Of a stretch of DNA of 64,000 bases, positions 15,980-26,187 are shown piece after piece; position 1 is the first letter of the stretch, and every line of letters begins with the position of its first letter. This DNA is from Burkholderia sp. SRS-46 (GTDB taxonomy: Bacteria; Pseudomonadota; Gammaproteobacteria; Burkholderiales; Burkholderiaceae), in contig NZ_PTXL01000005.1 of assembly GCF_004343775.1 (NCBI RefSeq), positions 434,001-498,000 of the forward strand. Direction: 5' to 3'. A program made the position numbers and the translations under genes. The notes beneath the pieces were generated by a model. It saw only the letters and a program-made list of their open reading frames with translations. It had not been told where the DNA came from and ran no database searches.

Positions 15980-16747
15980 CTAACGCCGGGTGTTCCCGAG
16001 CCTCGCGCGATGCCGCCACATGCCGACCCGCGCGCGCAGCAGCATCCACGCGAATCGGCGATTGGTGACCCAATAGCGCTTCCACATTCGCCGCGGCTCC
16101 TGCAATACGCGAAACAGCCATTCGAGCCCCGTGCGCTGCATCCATCGTGGCGCGCGCCGCACCTTGCCCGCGATCACGTCGAATGTGCCGCCGACGCCCA
16201 TGACGAAATCGACGCCCAGTTCGTTGTTCCACCGGTTGATGAAGTTTTCCTTGCGCGGCGACGTGATCGCGACGAACAGCAGCTTCGCGCCCGATGAGCG
16301 GATCATGTCGACGACCGCGCGCTCGTCGTCCCAGAAGTAACCGTGGTGAACCCCTGCGATCCGCAGCCGCGGAACCCTCGCACGAACCGCGCTTGCCGCC
16401 GCGTTCGCTACCGCGTCGGTGCCCCCGAGCATGAAGACGGGCAAGCCGTCGGACTGTGCCATGTCGAGCAGGCGGTCGAACAGGTCGATACCGGCAACCC
16501 GCTCCGGAACCGGATGACCGAGCAGCCGCGCGCCCCACACGACACCCATCCCGTCGATGTTGACGATGTCGCACGCGTGCACCGACGCGGCGAGCGCGGC
16601 ATCGGTCTGCATGTTCACCAGCTTGGCGACGTTGACGACGACATGCTGGGTAAATTGTCCGCGCGCGATACGGCGGCGGATCAGGTCGACCGTCTCCGCC
16701 ATGGTGGCGGTATCCATCGGGCAACCGAACAACTCGATACGGTTCAT
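15980..16747 (-). CDS. WecG/TagA/CpsF family glycosyltransferase (GT26)
   Basis: This 255-residue protein shows the family landmarks in order: V-N-V-A-K-L-V-N near residue 40, I-V-N-I-D-G-M-G-V-V-W near 66, F-M-L-G-G-T near 104, and G-V-G-G-T-F-D-V-I-A-G near 190. Enzymes of this family transfer N-acetylmannosamine or its uronic acid to a lipid-linked sugar. Because the same operon carries WecB and WecC homologues that make UDP-ManNAcA, this gene probably adds ManNAcA to the growing repeat unit. The start at 16747 is supported by AGGAG on the minus strand; an upstream open frame reaching 17209 is the shadow of the previous gene. It is the last gene of the operon, 106 bases after the preceding transferase. 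Confidence 0.85.
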   Translation of the reverse strand: MNRIELFGCPMDTATMAETVDLIRRRIARGQFTQHVVVNVAKLVNMQTDAALAASVHACDIVNIDGMGVVWGARLLGHPVPERVAGIDLFDRLLDMAQSDGLPVFMLGGTDAVANAAASAVRARVPRLRIAGVHHGYFWDDERAVVDMIRSSGAKLLFVAITSPRKENFINRWNNELGVDFVMGVGGTFDVIAGKVRRAPRWMQRTGLEWLFRVLQEPRRMWKRYWVTNRRFAWMLLRARVGMWRHRARLGNTRR

Positions 16748-16853
16748 GCTGGCACTCCTGGTCGCGATGAAGTTGGAGGTTTCCGTGGCCGCCGGCACCC
16801 GGTTCGCGATCGTGCCGCGCGCGAGGCGCACCGGCGTCCGCGGCCATCTGGCG

Positions 16854-18008
16854 TCACGCCCGAGGCGGGACGCGCACCGTGCTTGCCGGGGCAGTGCGCG
16901 CGACGATTGCGCGATGGCAATCGACATACTGCCCGGCGATCGTTTCGGCCGCGTATCGACGATGCGCGAGCGCGCGGGCCGCGATGCCCATTTGCCTGCG
17001 GCGCCACGGCTGCGACACGATCCGGTGCAGCGCGGCCGCAAGCGCCTGACCGTCGTTCGGCGCGACGAGATACCCGGTCGTGCCGTGTTCGACCAGATCC
17101 GCGAGGCCGCCGATTCGCGTCGCGACCACCGGCGTGCCGTGGAACATCGCCTCGAGCGCGGCGATGCCGAACGATTCGAACTGGCTGGGCAGGCAGAAGA
17201 CCGTTGCATCCCGATAGAGTGCGGCTTTGTCTTTGCCGTCGAGCCAGCCCGCGAAACGGACGCGATGCGCGACGCCGCGGGCTTCCGCGTACGCGCGCCA
17301 ATACGGGATGTCGCCTTCGCCGGCGAGCGTCAGATCGACATCGCAGCCGGCGTGCTCGAGCAGCGACAGCGCGTCGATCAGCACGTCGATACCCTTTTGC
17401 CGCGTCAGCCTGCCCGCGAATGCGATGGTCGGACGCGCCGCGGTGGTCGTTACGACGGACGATGCGAGTTGCGCGTCTCGCGCGCTGTTGCCGATCACGC
17501 GCGCGTCCGCGTCGGGCCGGAACCGGTTCAGCACGCCTGCGCACGACGCCGAGACGCCGACCGCCGCGTCCGCGCAGCCGACGAACCAGTGGATCGCATG
17601 CCGGGTCGCCCGGCCGGCACGCGCCGCAAACTGGTCGAAGTCGCCCGCGTGCAGATGGAAGACGGACCGCCGCCGTGCCAGCTTCGCGATCGCGAACAGC
17701 GCCAGCTTGCGGTACAGCGATCCGCGTGCCGACACGTGAAAGTGCACGATGTCCGCGCGCCAGGCGGCAAGCGCGAATTGCGGGATGTCCTGCACCGCGA
17801 ATCGCGCGAGCGCGCCGATGCTTCGAAAGCCGCGCGTTTCGAAGAATGCGACCTCGGTGGCCTCGCTGGCGAAGTGTGCGCGCATGTCACGCAGTTCCTG
17901 CAGGACGGAGGCCATCCCGCCGCGCTGTCCGTGTCCCGGGCCGACGTGCAGCACACGAAGACGCCGTGCGTCGCGATTCATGCCGGTATCCTGCTTCGAC
18001 GTAGTCAT
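16854..18008 (-). CDS. Group 1 (GT4) glycosyltransferase
   Basis: The 384-residue product has the GT-B fold pattern of family 4. It carries an N-terminal nucleotide-like domain with H-V-G-P-G-H-G-Q-R-G-G-M. The C-terminal donor domain contains F-A-G-R-L-T-R-Q-K-G-I-D-V-L near residue 195 and the E-x7-E motif F-E-S-F-G-I-A-A-L-E-A-M near 280. Such enzymes are retaining transferases acting on the cytoplasmic face during repeat-unit assembly. AAGG lies 6 bases before the ATG, which is 8 bases after the polymerase stop. An alternative start is the methionine at residue 10. Donor and acceptor cannot be read from the sequence. Confidence 0.85.
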   Translation of the reverse strand: MTTSKQDTGMNRDARRLRVLHVGPGHGQRGGMASVLQELRDMRAHFASEATEVAFFETRGFRSIGALARFAVQDIPQFALAAWRADIVHFHVSARGSLYRKLALFAIAKLARRRSVFHLHAGDFDQFAARAGRATRHAIHWFVGCADAAVGVSASCAGVLNRFRPDADARVIGNSARDAQLASSVVTTTAARPTIAFAGRLTRQKGIDVLIDALSLLEHAGCDVDLTLAGEGDIPYWRAYAEARGVAHRVRFAGWLDGKDKAALYRDATVFCLPSQFESFGIAALEAMFHGTPVVATRIGGLADLVEHGTTGYLVAPNDGQALAAALHRIVSQPWRRRQMGIAARALAHRRYAAETIAGQYVDCHRAIVARTAPASTVRVPPRA

Positions 18009-18016
18009 GGGTGGCC

Positions 18017-19303
18017 TTATGTCAGGTGGGGGCGTATTCCGTTACGCCGGATCATCACCGCGATCAACGCGAGATATGGGCCGACCACGGCTGAGCCAAG
18101 AACATGGCCGGCGGTCGACGCCATCGCGATCAGCACGAGGAAGAACAACAGGCCGAACCGCCGGGCGCGCGTGCGCGGCCCGCGATACACGAACGCGCGG
18201 GCCAGCGCGATGCCGTAAACGACGAAGACAGGCAGCCCGAACATCAGGATCAGGTCGGGAATGTCGATCTCCACCATATAGCGCGTAACCGGGTGGCCGC
18301 CCGTCAGCAAGGCGACGAATCCGTGCTGCTGCAGGTCGTCCCAGACGCGGGCGAATTTCAGGTCGCGCCCGGAAAGCAACAGCGTGAAGAGGCGGTCGCC
18401 GCCGAGGCGGCCGCTCTGGTGCGAGAAATAGCGCAGGCTCAGGTCGACGGCCTGAGCGACGTCCGGAATCGTCAGATAGGCGAACAGCGCGGTTGCGGCG
18501 AGCGCCGCGGCGACGACGCATGCGTACCCTGTTGCCTTGAGCGCGCGGTGGCGGGCGTAGAGGTAAGCAAACGTGACGCCGAGCGCACCCGCCATCGCCC
18601 CCTTGGTGCCGGTCAGCATCGCGGCGGCGAGCATGCAGCCGACCAGGATCGTGTTGCGCGGCGTCCAGCCGCGCAACAACGCATTCAGATAGCCGAAGCC
18701 GAGCGCCACGACGACGAGCGCCGCCGCTTCGTTCTGTGCAAAGACGATGCCCTTGTAGCCGGAGCGGATATGCGTGTCCGCCTGATAGCTGCGGAACATC
18801 TCGATCGACAGCAGCGCGCCGCCGACGATCGACGCCCCATAGACCAACAGCGACGCGTGCGCGAGCGACGCGATCTGCGCAAGGCGCCGGTCGCCGAGCA
18901 GCGCCATCGCGGCCGGATAGATGAAGAACGAGAAAACCTTCGTCGCGAACACGAGTTGTTCGACGGCCTCCCGCTTCGTGAGCGCGCCGAGCGCGCAGGC
19001 GCCGAGCGTCGAACACGCAACGACTGCCGCGGCGATCGTCAGGCGTACGCCGGACAGGGGCACGCGGCCGCGCCACAGGATGGCGGCCAGCAGGCCGGCA
19101 ATCGTCGCGCCGCGCACGAGCAGCGAGATGCGGGCGCCGGTGCCGCTGTTCGCCGCATGCACGGACAGAAAGTCGCCAAGCGGCGCCAGGATCAGTCCCA
19201 CGCCGAGCGTCGCCCAGGCAAGCGTCGCGGCGATGCGCGTCGCCGGCCGGGACGCGAACCGCATCGGACGCGGTTCGCCGGGCAGGCAGGGCGGGTTATT
19301 CAT
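18017..19303 (-). CDS. O-antigen polymerase/ligase-like membrane protein (Wzy type)
   Basis: This 428-residue integral membrane protein has about ten to twelve hydrophobic segments and a larger periplasmic loop (about residues 270-350). The loop contains the arginine-rich stretch D-L-S-L-R-Y and S-G-R-D-L-K, similar to O-antigen ligase and Wzy polymerases. It sits between transferase and flippase genes, where a polymerase for a Wzx/Wzy pathway is expected, and no other polymerase candidate is present. ATG 19303 overlaps the stop of the GT25 gene (ATGAATAA). A TTG nine bases earlier is less likely. Sequence conservation in this group is low, so the call rests on topology and context. Confidence 0.75.
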   Translation of the reverse strand: MNNPPCLPGEPRPMRFASRPATRIAATLAWATLGVGLILAPLGDFLSVHAANSGTGARISLLVRGATIAGLLAAILWRGRVPLSGVRLTIAAAVVACSTLGACALGALTKREAVEQLVFATKVFSFFIYPAAMALLGDRRLAQIASLAHASLLVYGASIVGGALLSIEMFRSYQADTHIRSGYKGIVFAQNEAAALVVVALGFGYLNALLRGWTPRNTILVGCMLAAAMLTGTKGAMAGALGVTFAYLYARHRALKATGYACVVAAALAATALFAYLTIPDVAQAVDLSLRYFSHQSGRLGGDRLFTLLLSGRDLKFARVWDDLQQHGFVALLTGGHPVTRYMVEIDIPDLILMFGLPVFVVYGIALARAFVYRGPRTRARRFGLLFFLVLIAMASTAGHVLGSAVVGPYLALIAVMIRRNGIRPHLT

Positions 19304-20111
19304 GGGGGGCAAACAGCTTGCCGCGCGAAGCGGTCGCGGCGAGCATCGCCACGGTCAGCCAGCGGTACGCGGTGCGCGCGATGCGCAGGGGTTTCAGCGC
19401 GGCGTCGTGCATGACATGCCGGCGTGACGACAAGGCGGCGCGCTCCGCCTCGAGCGCGCTCGGCATCGTCTCGAATGCCTCCCAGACGACATAAGGCCGC
19501 AGCTCCGCGACACGCAGGCCGCCGTGGGTCCGGTGCCAGGGCCAGTCATCGAGCAGCGCGCCGATCGGCACGCCGGTATGCGCGAGCGCCTTGCTTGCGC
19601 CGCTCGCGCTGATCCAGTAGCCGACCGCGCCGCTCGTCCATTGCTTGAACGGCACGCCGATGCACACCGGCCCGATCCGGTGCGCCCGTTTCAACGGTTC
19701 GTGCAGGTAGGTCGGTGCCGCGCGACGCCGGGCCAGTTTGGCGCGGCCGAGCAGCACGAGATCGGCGCAGGCCGACAGCGCGTCGGCGGATGCGGGCAGC
19801 ACGCGCTCGAAGAAGCCGTCGTCGAGCAGCGCATCGTCCTCGAGCACGATTGCCGCGGCGCCCGAGCGGGCGATCGTGTCCCATGCGGTTCGATGGCTGA
19901 GAAAGCAGCCGGCTTCGCCACGGCTGAGCGGGCGACCGTAGCGCGCCGTCGCGCAGGCGGCATCGGTCAGCGCCGCGAGCACGCCCATGTCGAGGCGGCG
20001 GGCGTCGATGGCGTCCACGAAGTGGAAGCGCACGCCACGCGCCGCCAGCGCGCGGGAGATGGCGGCGCGGCGAGGGGAGTCAGCGAGCGAGATCACGTAA
20101 ACATCGACCAT
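19296..20111 (-). CDS. Family 25 glycosyltransferase
   Basis: The 271-residue protein matches the LOS-type galactosyltransferase family. It has an N-terminal V-Y-V-I-S-L-A-D-S-P-R-R, the metal-binding acidic motif I-V-L-E-D-D-A near residue 92, and L-S-R-G-E-A-G-C-F-L-S-H around 63-74. Family 25 enzymes transfer hexoses, commonly galactose, in lipooligosaccharide and capsule synthesis. Here it probably adds one sugar of the exopolysaccharide repeat. It begins 7 bases after the flippase stop and overlaps the polymerase start by a few bases, so translation is coupled. The exact sugar is unknown. Confidence 0.85.
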   Translation of the reverse strand: MVDVYVISLADSPRRAAISRALAARGVRFHFVDAIDARRLDMGVLAALTDAACATARYGRPLSRGEAGCFLSHRTAWDTIARSGAAAIVLEDDALLDDGFFERVLPASADALSACADLVLLGRAKLARRRAAPTYLHEPLKRAHRIGPVCIGVPFKQWTSGAVGYWISASGASKALAHTGVPIGALLDDWPWHRTHGGLRVAELRPYVVWEAFETMPSALEAERAALSSRRHVMHDAALKPLRIARTAYRWLTVAMLAATASRGKLFAPHE

Positions 20112-20118
20112 CGTTCTT

Positions 20119-21459
20119 TCAAACCTTCGTCAGTTGTGTGAAGTGGCCGCGCAGCGCCGGGGAACGAACGATCCACGACACGAAGAGGCCCAGCAGCGCG
20201 GCCTCGGCGATCAGGCAGGCGAGCGCCGCGCCGCGCGCGCCGAAATGCGGCACCAGGCACCATGCCAGCGCGACGTTGAGCAAGCCCGCCGCCACCATCG
20301 CGCATGCGCGGCGCCGCGCGCCGCCGAACGGAACGAGCACCTGCAGACCGAGGAAATAGGCGAGATTGCCGAACAGGGTCGCCGCGCACAGCCAGCTCAC
20401 GACCGGCGCGGCCTCGGCGAACTGCGCGCCGAGCACGAAGCGGATCAAGGGGCCCGACAGCGCGACGCACGCGATCAGGCCGAGGCCCGTCGTGGCGGCC
20501 GTCGCCGCGAGACCCAGCGCCGTCAGCCGCGCGGCCGCCCGCGTGCCCGATGTTTCCCGCGCGTTGAACAGCGCCGAGATGCGCGGATAGAGCACCGTAT
20601 TGATCTGCGCGGGCACCATGTTGCCGACCGTCTTGAGCTTGTCGGCCGCGGCGTACAGTCCGACCTGATACGGGCCGGACAGGCCGCCGAGCATGACCAT
20701 GTTCGTCGCGCCGAACAGGCTGACCGACGCGGTCGACACGAACATGTCGGCGCCGTCGACGATCCGCGAACGCACCGCGCGCCACGCGAAGCGCGGCCGG
20801 CCGAGCCAGCCGCAGCGGTGCGCGACGATCAGCGACCCGGCGGCCGCGAGCAGTGCGGCGGCCGCCTGGATCGCGATCGCGGCGGCGACATCCTCCGGCG
20901 CGCGGACGAGCCAGAAAGTCAGCGGCAGCGTCGCGAACCGGCTGATGAGCGCGATGCCGGCGAACAGCGAGAAACGCTCCAGGCCTTGCAGCAGCCAGTT
21001 GAGCGTGACCACGTTCGCCGCGACGCCGATCCAGCCGATCCAGGCCGCGGTTCGCAGGCCGGCCGCATCGGGGGCGAGCCACAGGAACGCGGCGAGCATC
21101 GCGATGGAAAGCAGGCAGAAACACGCCTTGGCGCCGACGATCGACCAGACCAGCTCGCCGAGCCCGGCGCGATCGTGACGCCATTGCGCCGCCGCGCGCG
21201 GCCCGCTCAGGTTGAAGCCCCATTCGGTCAGGATCGTGCCGTAGACGGTCAGCGCGGTCACGTAGCCGACGACCCCGAACTGCGCCGGCCCGAGCACGCG
21301 AGCCAGATACGGGAACGTGGCGAGCGGCACCAGATTGTTGCCGATCTGCCAGAGCAGCATCGCCGCGAAGTTTCGGCCGAGCCCCGCGCCGCTTCCGACG
21401 CCGCCGGCGGCGGGCGAGGCATCGGCGACGTTCGACGCGCGCGTCATCCGCGAGATCAC
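20119..21459 (-). CDS. Polysaccharide flippase (Wzx/MATE-like)
   Basis: The 446-residue product has twelve to fourteen predicted membrane segments and the N-terminal N-F-A-A-M-L-L-W-Q-I-G-N-N-L-V-P, typical of the polysaccharide transporter family. Such proteins turn the undecaprenyl-linked repeat unit to the periplasmic face for polymerisation. The GTG at 21459 overlaps the WecC stop as GTGA, a common coupling signal. An ATG at 21447 is the alternative. It lies between wecC and the GT25 gene in the same operon. Confidence 0.85.
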   Translation of the reverse strand: MISRMTRASNVADASPAAGGVGSGAGLGRNFAAMLLWQIGNNLVPLATFPYLARVLGPAQFGVVGYVTALTVYGTILTEWGFNLSGPRAAAQWRHDRAGLGELVWSIVGAKACFCLLSIAMLAAFLWLAPDAAGLRTAAWIGWIGVAANVVTLNWLLQGLERFSLFAGIALISRFATLPLTFWLVRAPEDVAAAIAIQAAAALLAAAGSLIVAHRCGWLGRPRFAWRAVRSRIVDGADMFVSTASVSLFGATNMVMLGGLSGPYQVGLYAAADKLKTVGNMVPAQINTVLYPRISALFNARETSGTRAAARLTALGLAATAATTGLGLIACVALSGPLIRFVLGAQFAEAAPVVSWLCAATLFGNLAYFLGLQVLVPFGGARRRACAMVAAGLLNVALAWCLVPHFGARGAALACLIAEAALLGLFVSWIVRSPALRGHFTQLTKV

Positions 21460-22712
21460 GCGGCGTCACGCTCGCGCGCCAGCAGGCCGCGCGTGTCGAT
21501 GACGATCTTCGTATGCAGCTTGAGCGGATCGATCCGCTTGAACTGCCGATGATCGACGAGGATCACGACGATGTCCGCGCGTGCGAGCGCGTCGGCCAGC
21601 TCGACCAGCACGGCGCTTCCTTCCAGCGACCCGGGCAGGGCGCCGACGTTCGGCTCGACCACGATCACCTCGCCGATGGCGCGCTCGGCGAGCGTGCGAA
21701 CGATCTCGACAGCGGGACTTTCGCGCAGATCGTCGATGTCGGCCTTGAACGCGAGCCCGAGGCAGGCGACGACCGGTTCACGAAACCGCCGCGCGACGTG
21801 CTCGATCCGGTCGATCACGTGATGCGGCTTGTCGTCGTTGACGGTTCGCGCCGTGCGGATCAGGCGCGCGTGCTCGGGCGCCGAATCCACGATGAACCAC
21901 GGATCGACGGCGATGCAGTGGCCGCCGACGCCGGGCCCCGGTTGCAGGATGTCGACACGCGGATGGCGGTTCGACAGCCGGATCAGTTCCCACACGTTGA
22001 TGTCGAGCGATTCGCAGATCATCGACAGCTCGTTGGCGAACGCGATGTTGACGTCGCGGAAGGCATTCTCGGTCAGCTTGCACATTTCGGCCGTGCGCAC
22101 GTCGGTCAGCACGCATTCGCCGCGCACGAACACCCGGTACAGTTCCGTCGCCGCCTCGCTGCAGCGGCGCGTCATGCCGCCGATCACGCGATCGTTCTCG
22201 ACGAGCTCGCGGATCACGTGGCCCGGCAGCACGCGCTCGGGGCAATGCGCGATCCGGATATCCGACTGCTCGCCGGCTTGCTGCGGAAACGTCAGCTCGG
22301 GGCGCATGTCGGCCAGCCACGCCGCGATCCTTTCCGTCGTGCCGACAGGCGACGTCGACTCGAGCACCACGAGATCCCCGGCCTTCAGCACCGGCGCGAT
22401 CGCGCGGCTCGCCGCCTCGACGTAGCTCAGATCGGGCTTGCGGCCCTCGGAGAACGGTGTCGGCACGGCAATCAGGAACGCATCCGCGGGTTCGACTTCC
22501 TGCGTCGCACGCAGGTGGCCTTGCGTCACGGCGGCGCGGACGAGCATGTCGAGCTCCGGCTCGACGATATGCACTTCGCCGCGATTGATCGTATCGACCG
22601 CGATGCGGTTGACGTCCACGCCAACGACGGTCTTGCGCCGCGACGCGAAGGCGGCGGCGGTCGGCAGGCCGATATAGCCGAGGCCGATAACGGAAACGAC
22701 ATCGAATGACAT
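21456..22712 (-). CDS. wecC: UDP-N-acetyl-D-mannosamine dehydrogenase
   Basis: The 418-residue enzyme oxidises UDP-ManNAc to UDP-ManNAcA with two NAD molecules in the cytoplasm. The N-terminal Rossmann motif G-L-G-Y-I-G-L-P lies at residues 10-17. The central segment has L-E-S-T-S-P-V-G-T-T and A-H-C-P-E-R-V-L-P-G, and the active-site region G-V-G-G-H-C-I-A-V-D-P-W includes the catalytic cysteine. A-F-K-A-D-I-D-D-L-R-E-S-P-A marks the C-terminal NAD/UDP domain. GGAGAG lies 8 bases before ATG 22712, and the gene follows wecB by 28 bases. A UDP-glucose dehydrogenase is less likely because the partner gene is a UDP-GlcNAc 2-epimerase. Confidence 0.9.
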   Translation of the reverse strand: MSFDVVSVIGLGYIGLPTAAAFASRRKTVVGVDVNRIAVDTINRGEVHIVEPELDMLVRAAVTQGHLRATQEVEPADAFLIAVPTPFSEGRKPDLSYVEAASRAIAPVLKAGDLVVLESTSPVGTTERIAAWLADMRPELTFPQQAGEQSDIRIAHCPERVLPGHVIRELVENDRVIGGMTRRCSEAATELYRVFVRGECVLTDVRTAEMCKLTENAFRDVNIAFANELSMICESLDINVWELIRLSNRHPRVDILQPGPGVGGHCIAVDPWFIVDSAPEHARLIRTARTVNDDKPHHVIDRIEHVARRFREPVVACLGLAFKADIDDLRESPAVEIVRTLAERAIGEVIVVEPNVGALPGSLEGSAVLVELADALARADIVVILVDHRQFKRIDPLKLHTKIVIDTRGLLARERDAA

Positions 22713-22740
22713 GAGGGAATCTCTCCTGGTGCCGGGTTCT

Positions 22741-23919
22741 TCAGGGATGCGGGCGGGCGGCGCCGGCACGGTGGCGCGACGCGGCCGGGGCCGCTACGAG
22801 CAGGTTGGCGATGCGCTCGCTGGCGCGGCCGTCGCCATACGGGTTATGGGCGCGGCTCATCGCGTGGTAAGCGGCGGGGTCCGTCCACAGTTCCTCGACC
22901 GCGCCAACCAGACGCGCCGCGTCGGTGCCGACGAGCCGCACCGTCCCGGCGGCGACCGCTTCCGGGCGCTCGGTGGTGTCGCGCATCACGAGCACGGGCT
23001 TGCCGAGCGACGGCGCCTCCTCCTGGATTCCGCCGGAATCGGTGAGGATCAACCAGGCGCGGCTCATCAGGTAGACGAACGGCAAATACTCCTGCGGCTC
23101 GATCAGCACGACGTTGCCGATGCCGGCGAGCAGGCGCGTTGCCGGTTCGCGGACGTTCGGGTTCAGGTGCATCGGGTAGACGATCCGGCAATCGGGGTGG
23201 CGCCGGGCGATGGTCGCGATCGCTGCGCAGATCTGCTCGAAGCCACGTCCGAAGTTCTCGCGGCGATGCCCGGTGACGAGGATCATCCGCCCGCCGCCGT
23301 CGAGAAACGGAAACGCATCGCGCATGCGCTGCGCCAGTTCGGGATCGCGATCCAGCCGCTCGATCGCCATCAGCAGCGCGTCGATCACCGTATTGCCCGT
23401 GACGTGGATCCGCGCCTCGTCCACGCCTTCGGCCAGCAGATTCGACTTCGACGTGGCGGTCGGCGCGAAGTGATGCAACGCCAGCGCGCCGGTCAGCTTG
23501 CGGTTCGCCTCCTCGGGCCACGGCGCATACAGGTCGCCGGTGCGCAGGCCCGCCTCCACGTGGCCGACGTCGATCCGGCGGTAATACGCGGCGAGCGACG
23601 CGGCGAACGTCGTCGCGGTGTCGCCGTGCACCAGCACGAGATCGGGCCGCAGCGACGCCAGCACGGGATCGAGCGTGTTCAGGATCTGTCCGGTCAGGCC
23701 GCCGAGCGTTTGTCCGGCGCGCATCAGGTTCAGGTCGACATCCGGCACGATGTCGAACAGGTCGAGCACCTGATCGAGCATCTGCCGATGCTGCGCCGTG
23801 ACGCACACCGTGCACCGCACGCCCTCGCGCGCCCGCAGCCGATGCACGAGCGGCGCCATCTTGATTGCCTCCGGCCGGGTGCCGAACGTGACGAGAATGT
23901 GTTCATTGCGCAACGTCAT
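22741..23919 (-). CDS. wecB: UDP-N-acetylglucosamine 2-epimerase (non-hydrolysing)
   Basis: The 392-residue enzyme interconverts UDP-GlcNAc and UDP-ManNAc. Family marks are [13 protein letters not shown] near the N-terminus, [22 protein letters not shown], and [10 protein letters not shown] in the C-terminal domain. The start at ATG 23919 is chosen because GGAGA lies 7-8 bases upstream; this places the first 17 bases inside the end of the kinase gene. An ATG at 23931 in the same frame is possible. It feeds WecC, encoded immediately downstream. Confidence 0.92.
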   Translation of the reverse strand: MTLRNEHILVTFGTRPEAIKMAPLVHRLRAREGVRCTVCVTAQHRQMLDQVLDLFDIVPDVDLNLMRAGQTLGGLTGQILNTLDPVLASLRPDLVLVHGDTATTFAASLAAYYRRIDVGHVEAGLRTGDLYAPWPEEANRKLTGALALHHFAPTATSKSNLLAEGVDEARIHVTGNTVIDALLMAIERLDRDPELAQRMRDAFPFLDGGGRMILVTGHRRENFGRGFEQICAAIATIARRHPDCRIVYPMHLNPNVREPATRLLAGIGNVVLIEPQEYLPFVYLMSRAWLILTDSGGIQEEAPSLGKPVLVMRDTTERPEAVAAGTVRLVGTDAARLVGAVEELWTDPAAYHAMSRAHNPYGDGRASERIANLLVAAPAASRHRAGAARPHP

Positions 23920-26185
23920 CCGTTTCTCCATGAATGCGCTCGCGTCCGCGCGATGTACTGTCCGCGGTTTCATACGCGTAAGCGCCGTAATTGCCATACC
24001 GGGCGGAACGCAGCCCGGGCCGGAACCCGTTGAACACGACGCCTGACACAGCCGCGCCGACGCGTTCGATGCGCCTGACCGATTCGAGGATCTCGCCATG
24101 GCTCGTCATGCCGGAGCGTGCCGCCAGCAGGATCGTTCCGGCATGCGGCGCGAACGCGGTCGTGTCCGTCACCGGCAACAGCGGCGACGAGTCGATCAGC
24201 ACCACGTCGTAGCGATGCGAGGCGTCCGCGAGCAGGGCCGGCAGCCGGCTCGACGCGAACAGCTCGACGGGCTGGGCGACGCGCGGCCCGGTCGAAAGGA
24301 AGTCGACATCGAGCGACGCGTCGCGGACGATCACGTCCTCGAGCGCCGCTTCTCCGCGCAGCACGCTCGACAGTCCGCTCTGCGGGTGAAGGCCGAATTC
24401 CCGCGCGAGACGGCCGCGACGCAGGTCGCCGTCGATCAGCAGCACACGTTTCCGCGACTGGCCGAGCAGGACCGCGACGTTGGCCGAGATGAACGACTTG
24501 CCGATGCCCGCGGAGGGCCCGGTGACCAGCACCACGTTGTTGTTCGGCCGGTCGAGCAACATGAACTGGAGCGCCGTGCACAGGCTGCGCAGCGCCTCCA
24601 CGGCGGGTTCGTGCGGCCGGGCATGCGACAGGAGCGCGCCCGGGCGGCCCGTTCTCGCGGCGCTGCGCGTCAGGCCAGGCTGCGAGCGGCTCAGCGGGAT
24701 CGTCGCGACGACGTTCAGGCCGCTGTCGCGCTCGATCTCGATGGGATCGGTCACGCCGCCGAACAGCGCCGCGCGCGTGAATGCCACGCCGATACCGGCG
24801 ATCAGCCCCGCCAGCGCCGCAAGCGCGACGATCAGCGCGCGCTTCGGGCGAACCGGCTGTTCGGGGACGATCGCGTGATCGATGACGCGCACGTTGCCGA
24901 TCTTGCTTGCCGTCGCCAGCTGCAGCTGCTGGATGCCGTTCAGCAGCCCGACGTAGATTTCCGTCTGGACGGTCACGTCGCGACGCAGCCGGACAATGTT
25001 GCGCTGGGCATCCGGCAGGTGCTGGATCGCGCGATTGAACGATCCGACCTGCGCCCTGGCCGCGGCGATCTGCTGGTCGAGCGAGGCGAGCTCCGGATGC
25101 CGGGGCGTGTAGATCGACGCGAGCGCCTTGCGTTTCTGTTCCAGCTCGAACAGCGACGTTTGCGCGGTCACGGCCTGTTCGAGCATCGCCTTGGCCTGCT
25201 CGGTCAGGTCCACGAGCTCGTGTTTCGTCTGGTACGCGTTCAGGCGATCCTCGACGACGCGCAACTGCCGTTCGACTGCCGGCACCTGTTCGTTCAGGAA
25301 CTGCAGCGATTTCTCGGCGGCGGCGGCCTTGCGGTTTGCGTTCTGACGCACGTAGTTGTTCGCGATTTCGTTCAGCACGCCGGCGCCCTTGACGGGATCG
25401 TCGCTTTCATACGCGACGCCGATCACGCCGGACTGATCCTTGCCTTTCTCCGCAATCGACAGGTTCTGCTGCAGCCTGGCGAGCATCTCCTGCTTCGAGA
25501 AGCGCCGGACGACGAACTGCGCGCCCGGGCGGCCTTCGATCGCCGACACGAGCAGCGTCACGTCGCCTGCCGCGGTCGTGACGCGCAGCGGTACGCCGAT
25601 CTGTCCGACCGCCTCGTCGTCGAGGCCGTTGCCTGACAGGCGATAGCGTCCGTCGTCCAGCGCGGTGACGATGAAGCGCGTTCCGTGGAGACTGCGTGGC
25701 ACGTCGAACGTCGGAACGTCGATGCGCTCGTATCCCCAGACGAATCCGCCCATCCCGAACAGGCCCGGCGTCGACAACTTGCCGCCGAAGCGCGCGACGG
25801 CGGCGCCGACGACCGGAAAGCGGCGTGGCCGCGCGTCGATGTGGAGGCGCTGGTCGCTGACGACCGGCTCGGTCACGAGGCGCGAACGCAGAATTTCCAT
25901 TTCGCCGTCGGCCGTCGATTTCACGTCGAACAACGCACCGAGTCCGCCGACCAGCCCGGCCGACGCACCGCCCATCATGTCGGCGCCGGCGCTCTCGACC
26001 TGCACGACGATATCGGCGCGGTAGACCGGTTTCGCGGCGAGCGCGTACAGGCCGCCGAGCGCGACGCACGCGACGGTCACCGCGGCGATGATCCGGGTGT
26101 TTCTGGTCATAATGTCCACCATGCCGCGCACGTCGATGTCATCCGGATCGTGCGGCAACGGCGATACCTTTCTTGAGGTGTTCAT
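23903..26185 (-). CDS. Bacterial tyrosine autokinase / polysaccharide co-polymerase (Wzc-like)
   Basis: The 760-residue protein combines a Wzz-type chain-length domain with a cytoplasmic BY-kinase. A first membrane segment follows residue 30. The long periplasmic helical part (about 250-400) is coiled-coil-like and rich in Gln and Ala, and a second membrane segment lies near residue 430. The kinase has Walker [10 protein letters not shown] near 556, Walker A-prime V-L-L-I-D-G-D near 581, and Walker B V-V-L-I-D-S-S near 661. The C-terminal tyrosine cluster is Y-G-N-Y-G-A-Y-A-Y near 730. These kinases cycle between phosphorylated and free forms, controlling polymer length with the phosphatase encoded just upstream. 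ATG 26185 is two bases after the phosphatase stop. Confidence 0.92.
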   Translation of the reverse strand: MNTSRKVSPLPHDPDDIDVRGMVDIMTRNTRIIAAVTVACVALGGLYALAAKPVYRADIVVQVESAGADMMGGASAGLVGGLGALFDVKSTADGEMEILRSRLVTEPVVSDQRLHIDARPRRFPVVGAAVARFGGKLSTPGLFGMGGFVWGYERIDVPTFDVPRSLHGTRFIVTALDDGRYRLSGNGLDDEAVGQIGVPLRVTTAAGDVTLLVSAIEGRPGAQFVVRRFSKQEMLARLQQNLSIAEKGKDQSGVIGVAYESDDPVKGAGVLNEIANNYVRQNANRKAAAAEKSLQFLNEQVPAVERQLRVVEDRLNAYQTKHELVDLTEQAKAMLEQAVTAQTSLFELEQKRKALASIYTPRHPELASLDQQIAAARAQVGSFNRAIQHLPDAQRNIVRLRRDVTVQTEIYVGLLNGIQQLQLATASKIGNVRVIDHAIVPEQPVRPKRALIVALAALAGLIAGIGVAFTRAALFGGVTDPIEIERDSGLNVVATIPLSRSQPGLTRSAARTGRPGALLSHARPHEPAVEALRSLCTALQFMLLDRPNNNVVLVTGPSAGIGKSFISANVAVLLGQSRKRVLLIDGDLRRGRLAREFGLHPQSGLSSVLRGEAALEDVIVRDASLDVDFLSTGPRVAQPVELFASSRLPALLADASHRYDVVLIDSSPLLPVTDTTAFAPHAGTILLAARSGMTSHGEILESVRRIERVGAAVSGVVFNGFRPGLRSARYGNYGAYAYETADSTSRGRERIHGETDDVAQ

Positions 26186-26187
26186 AG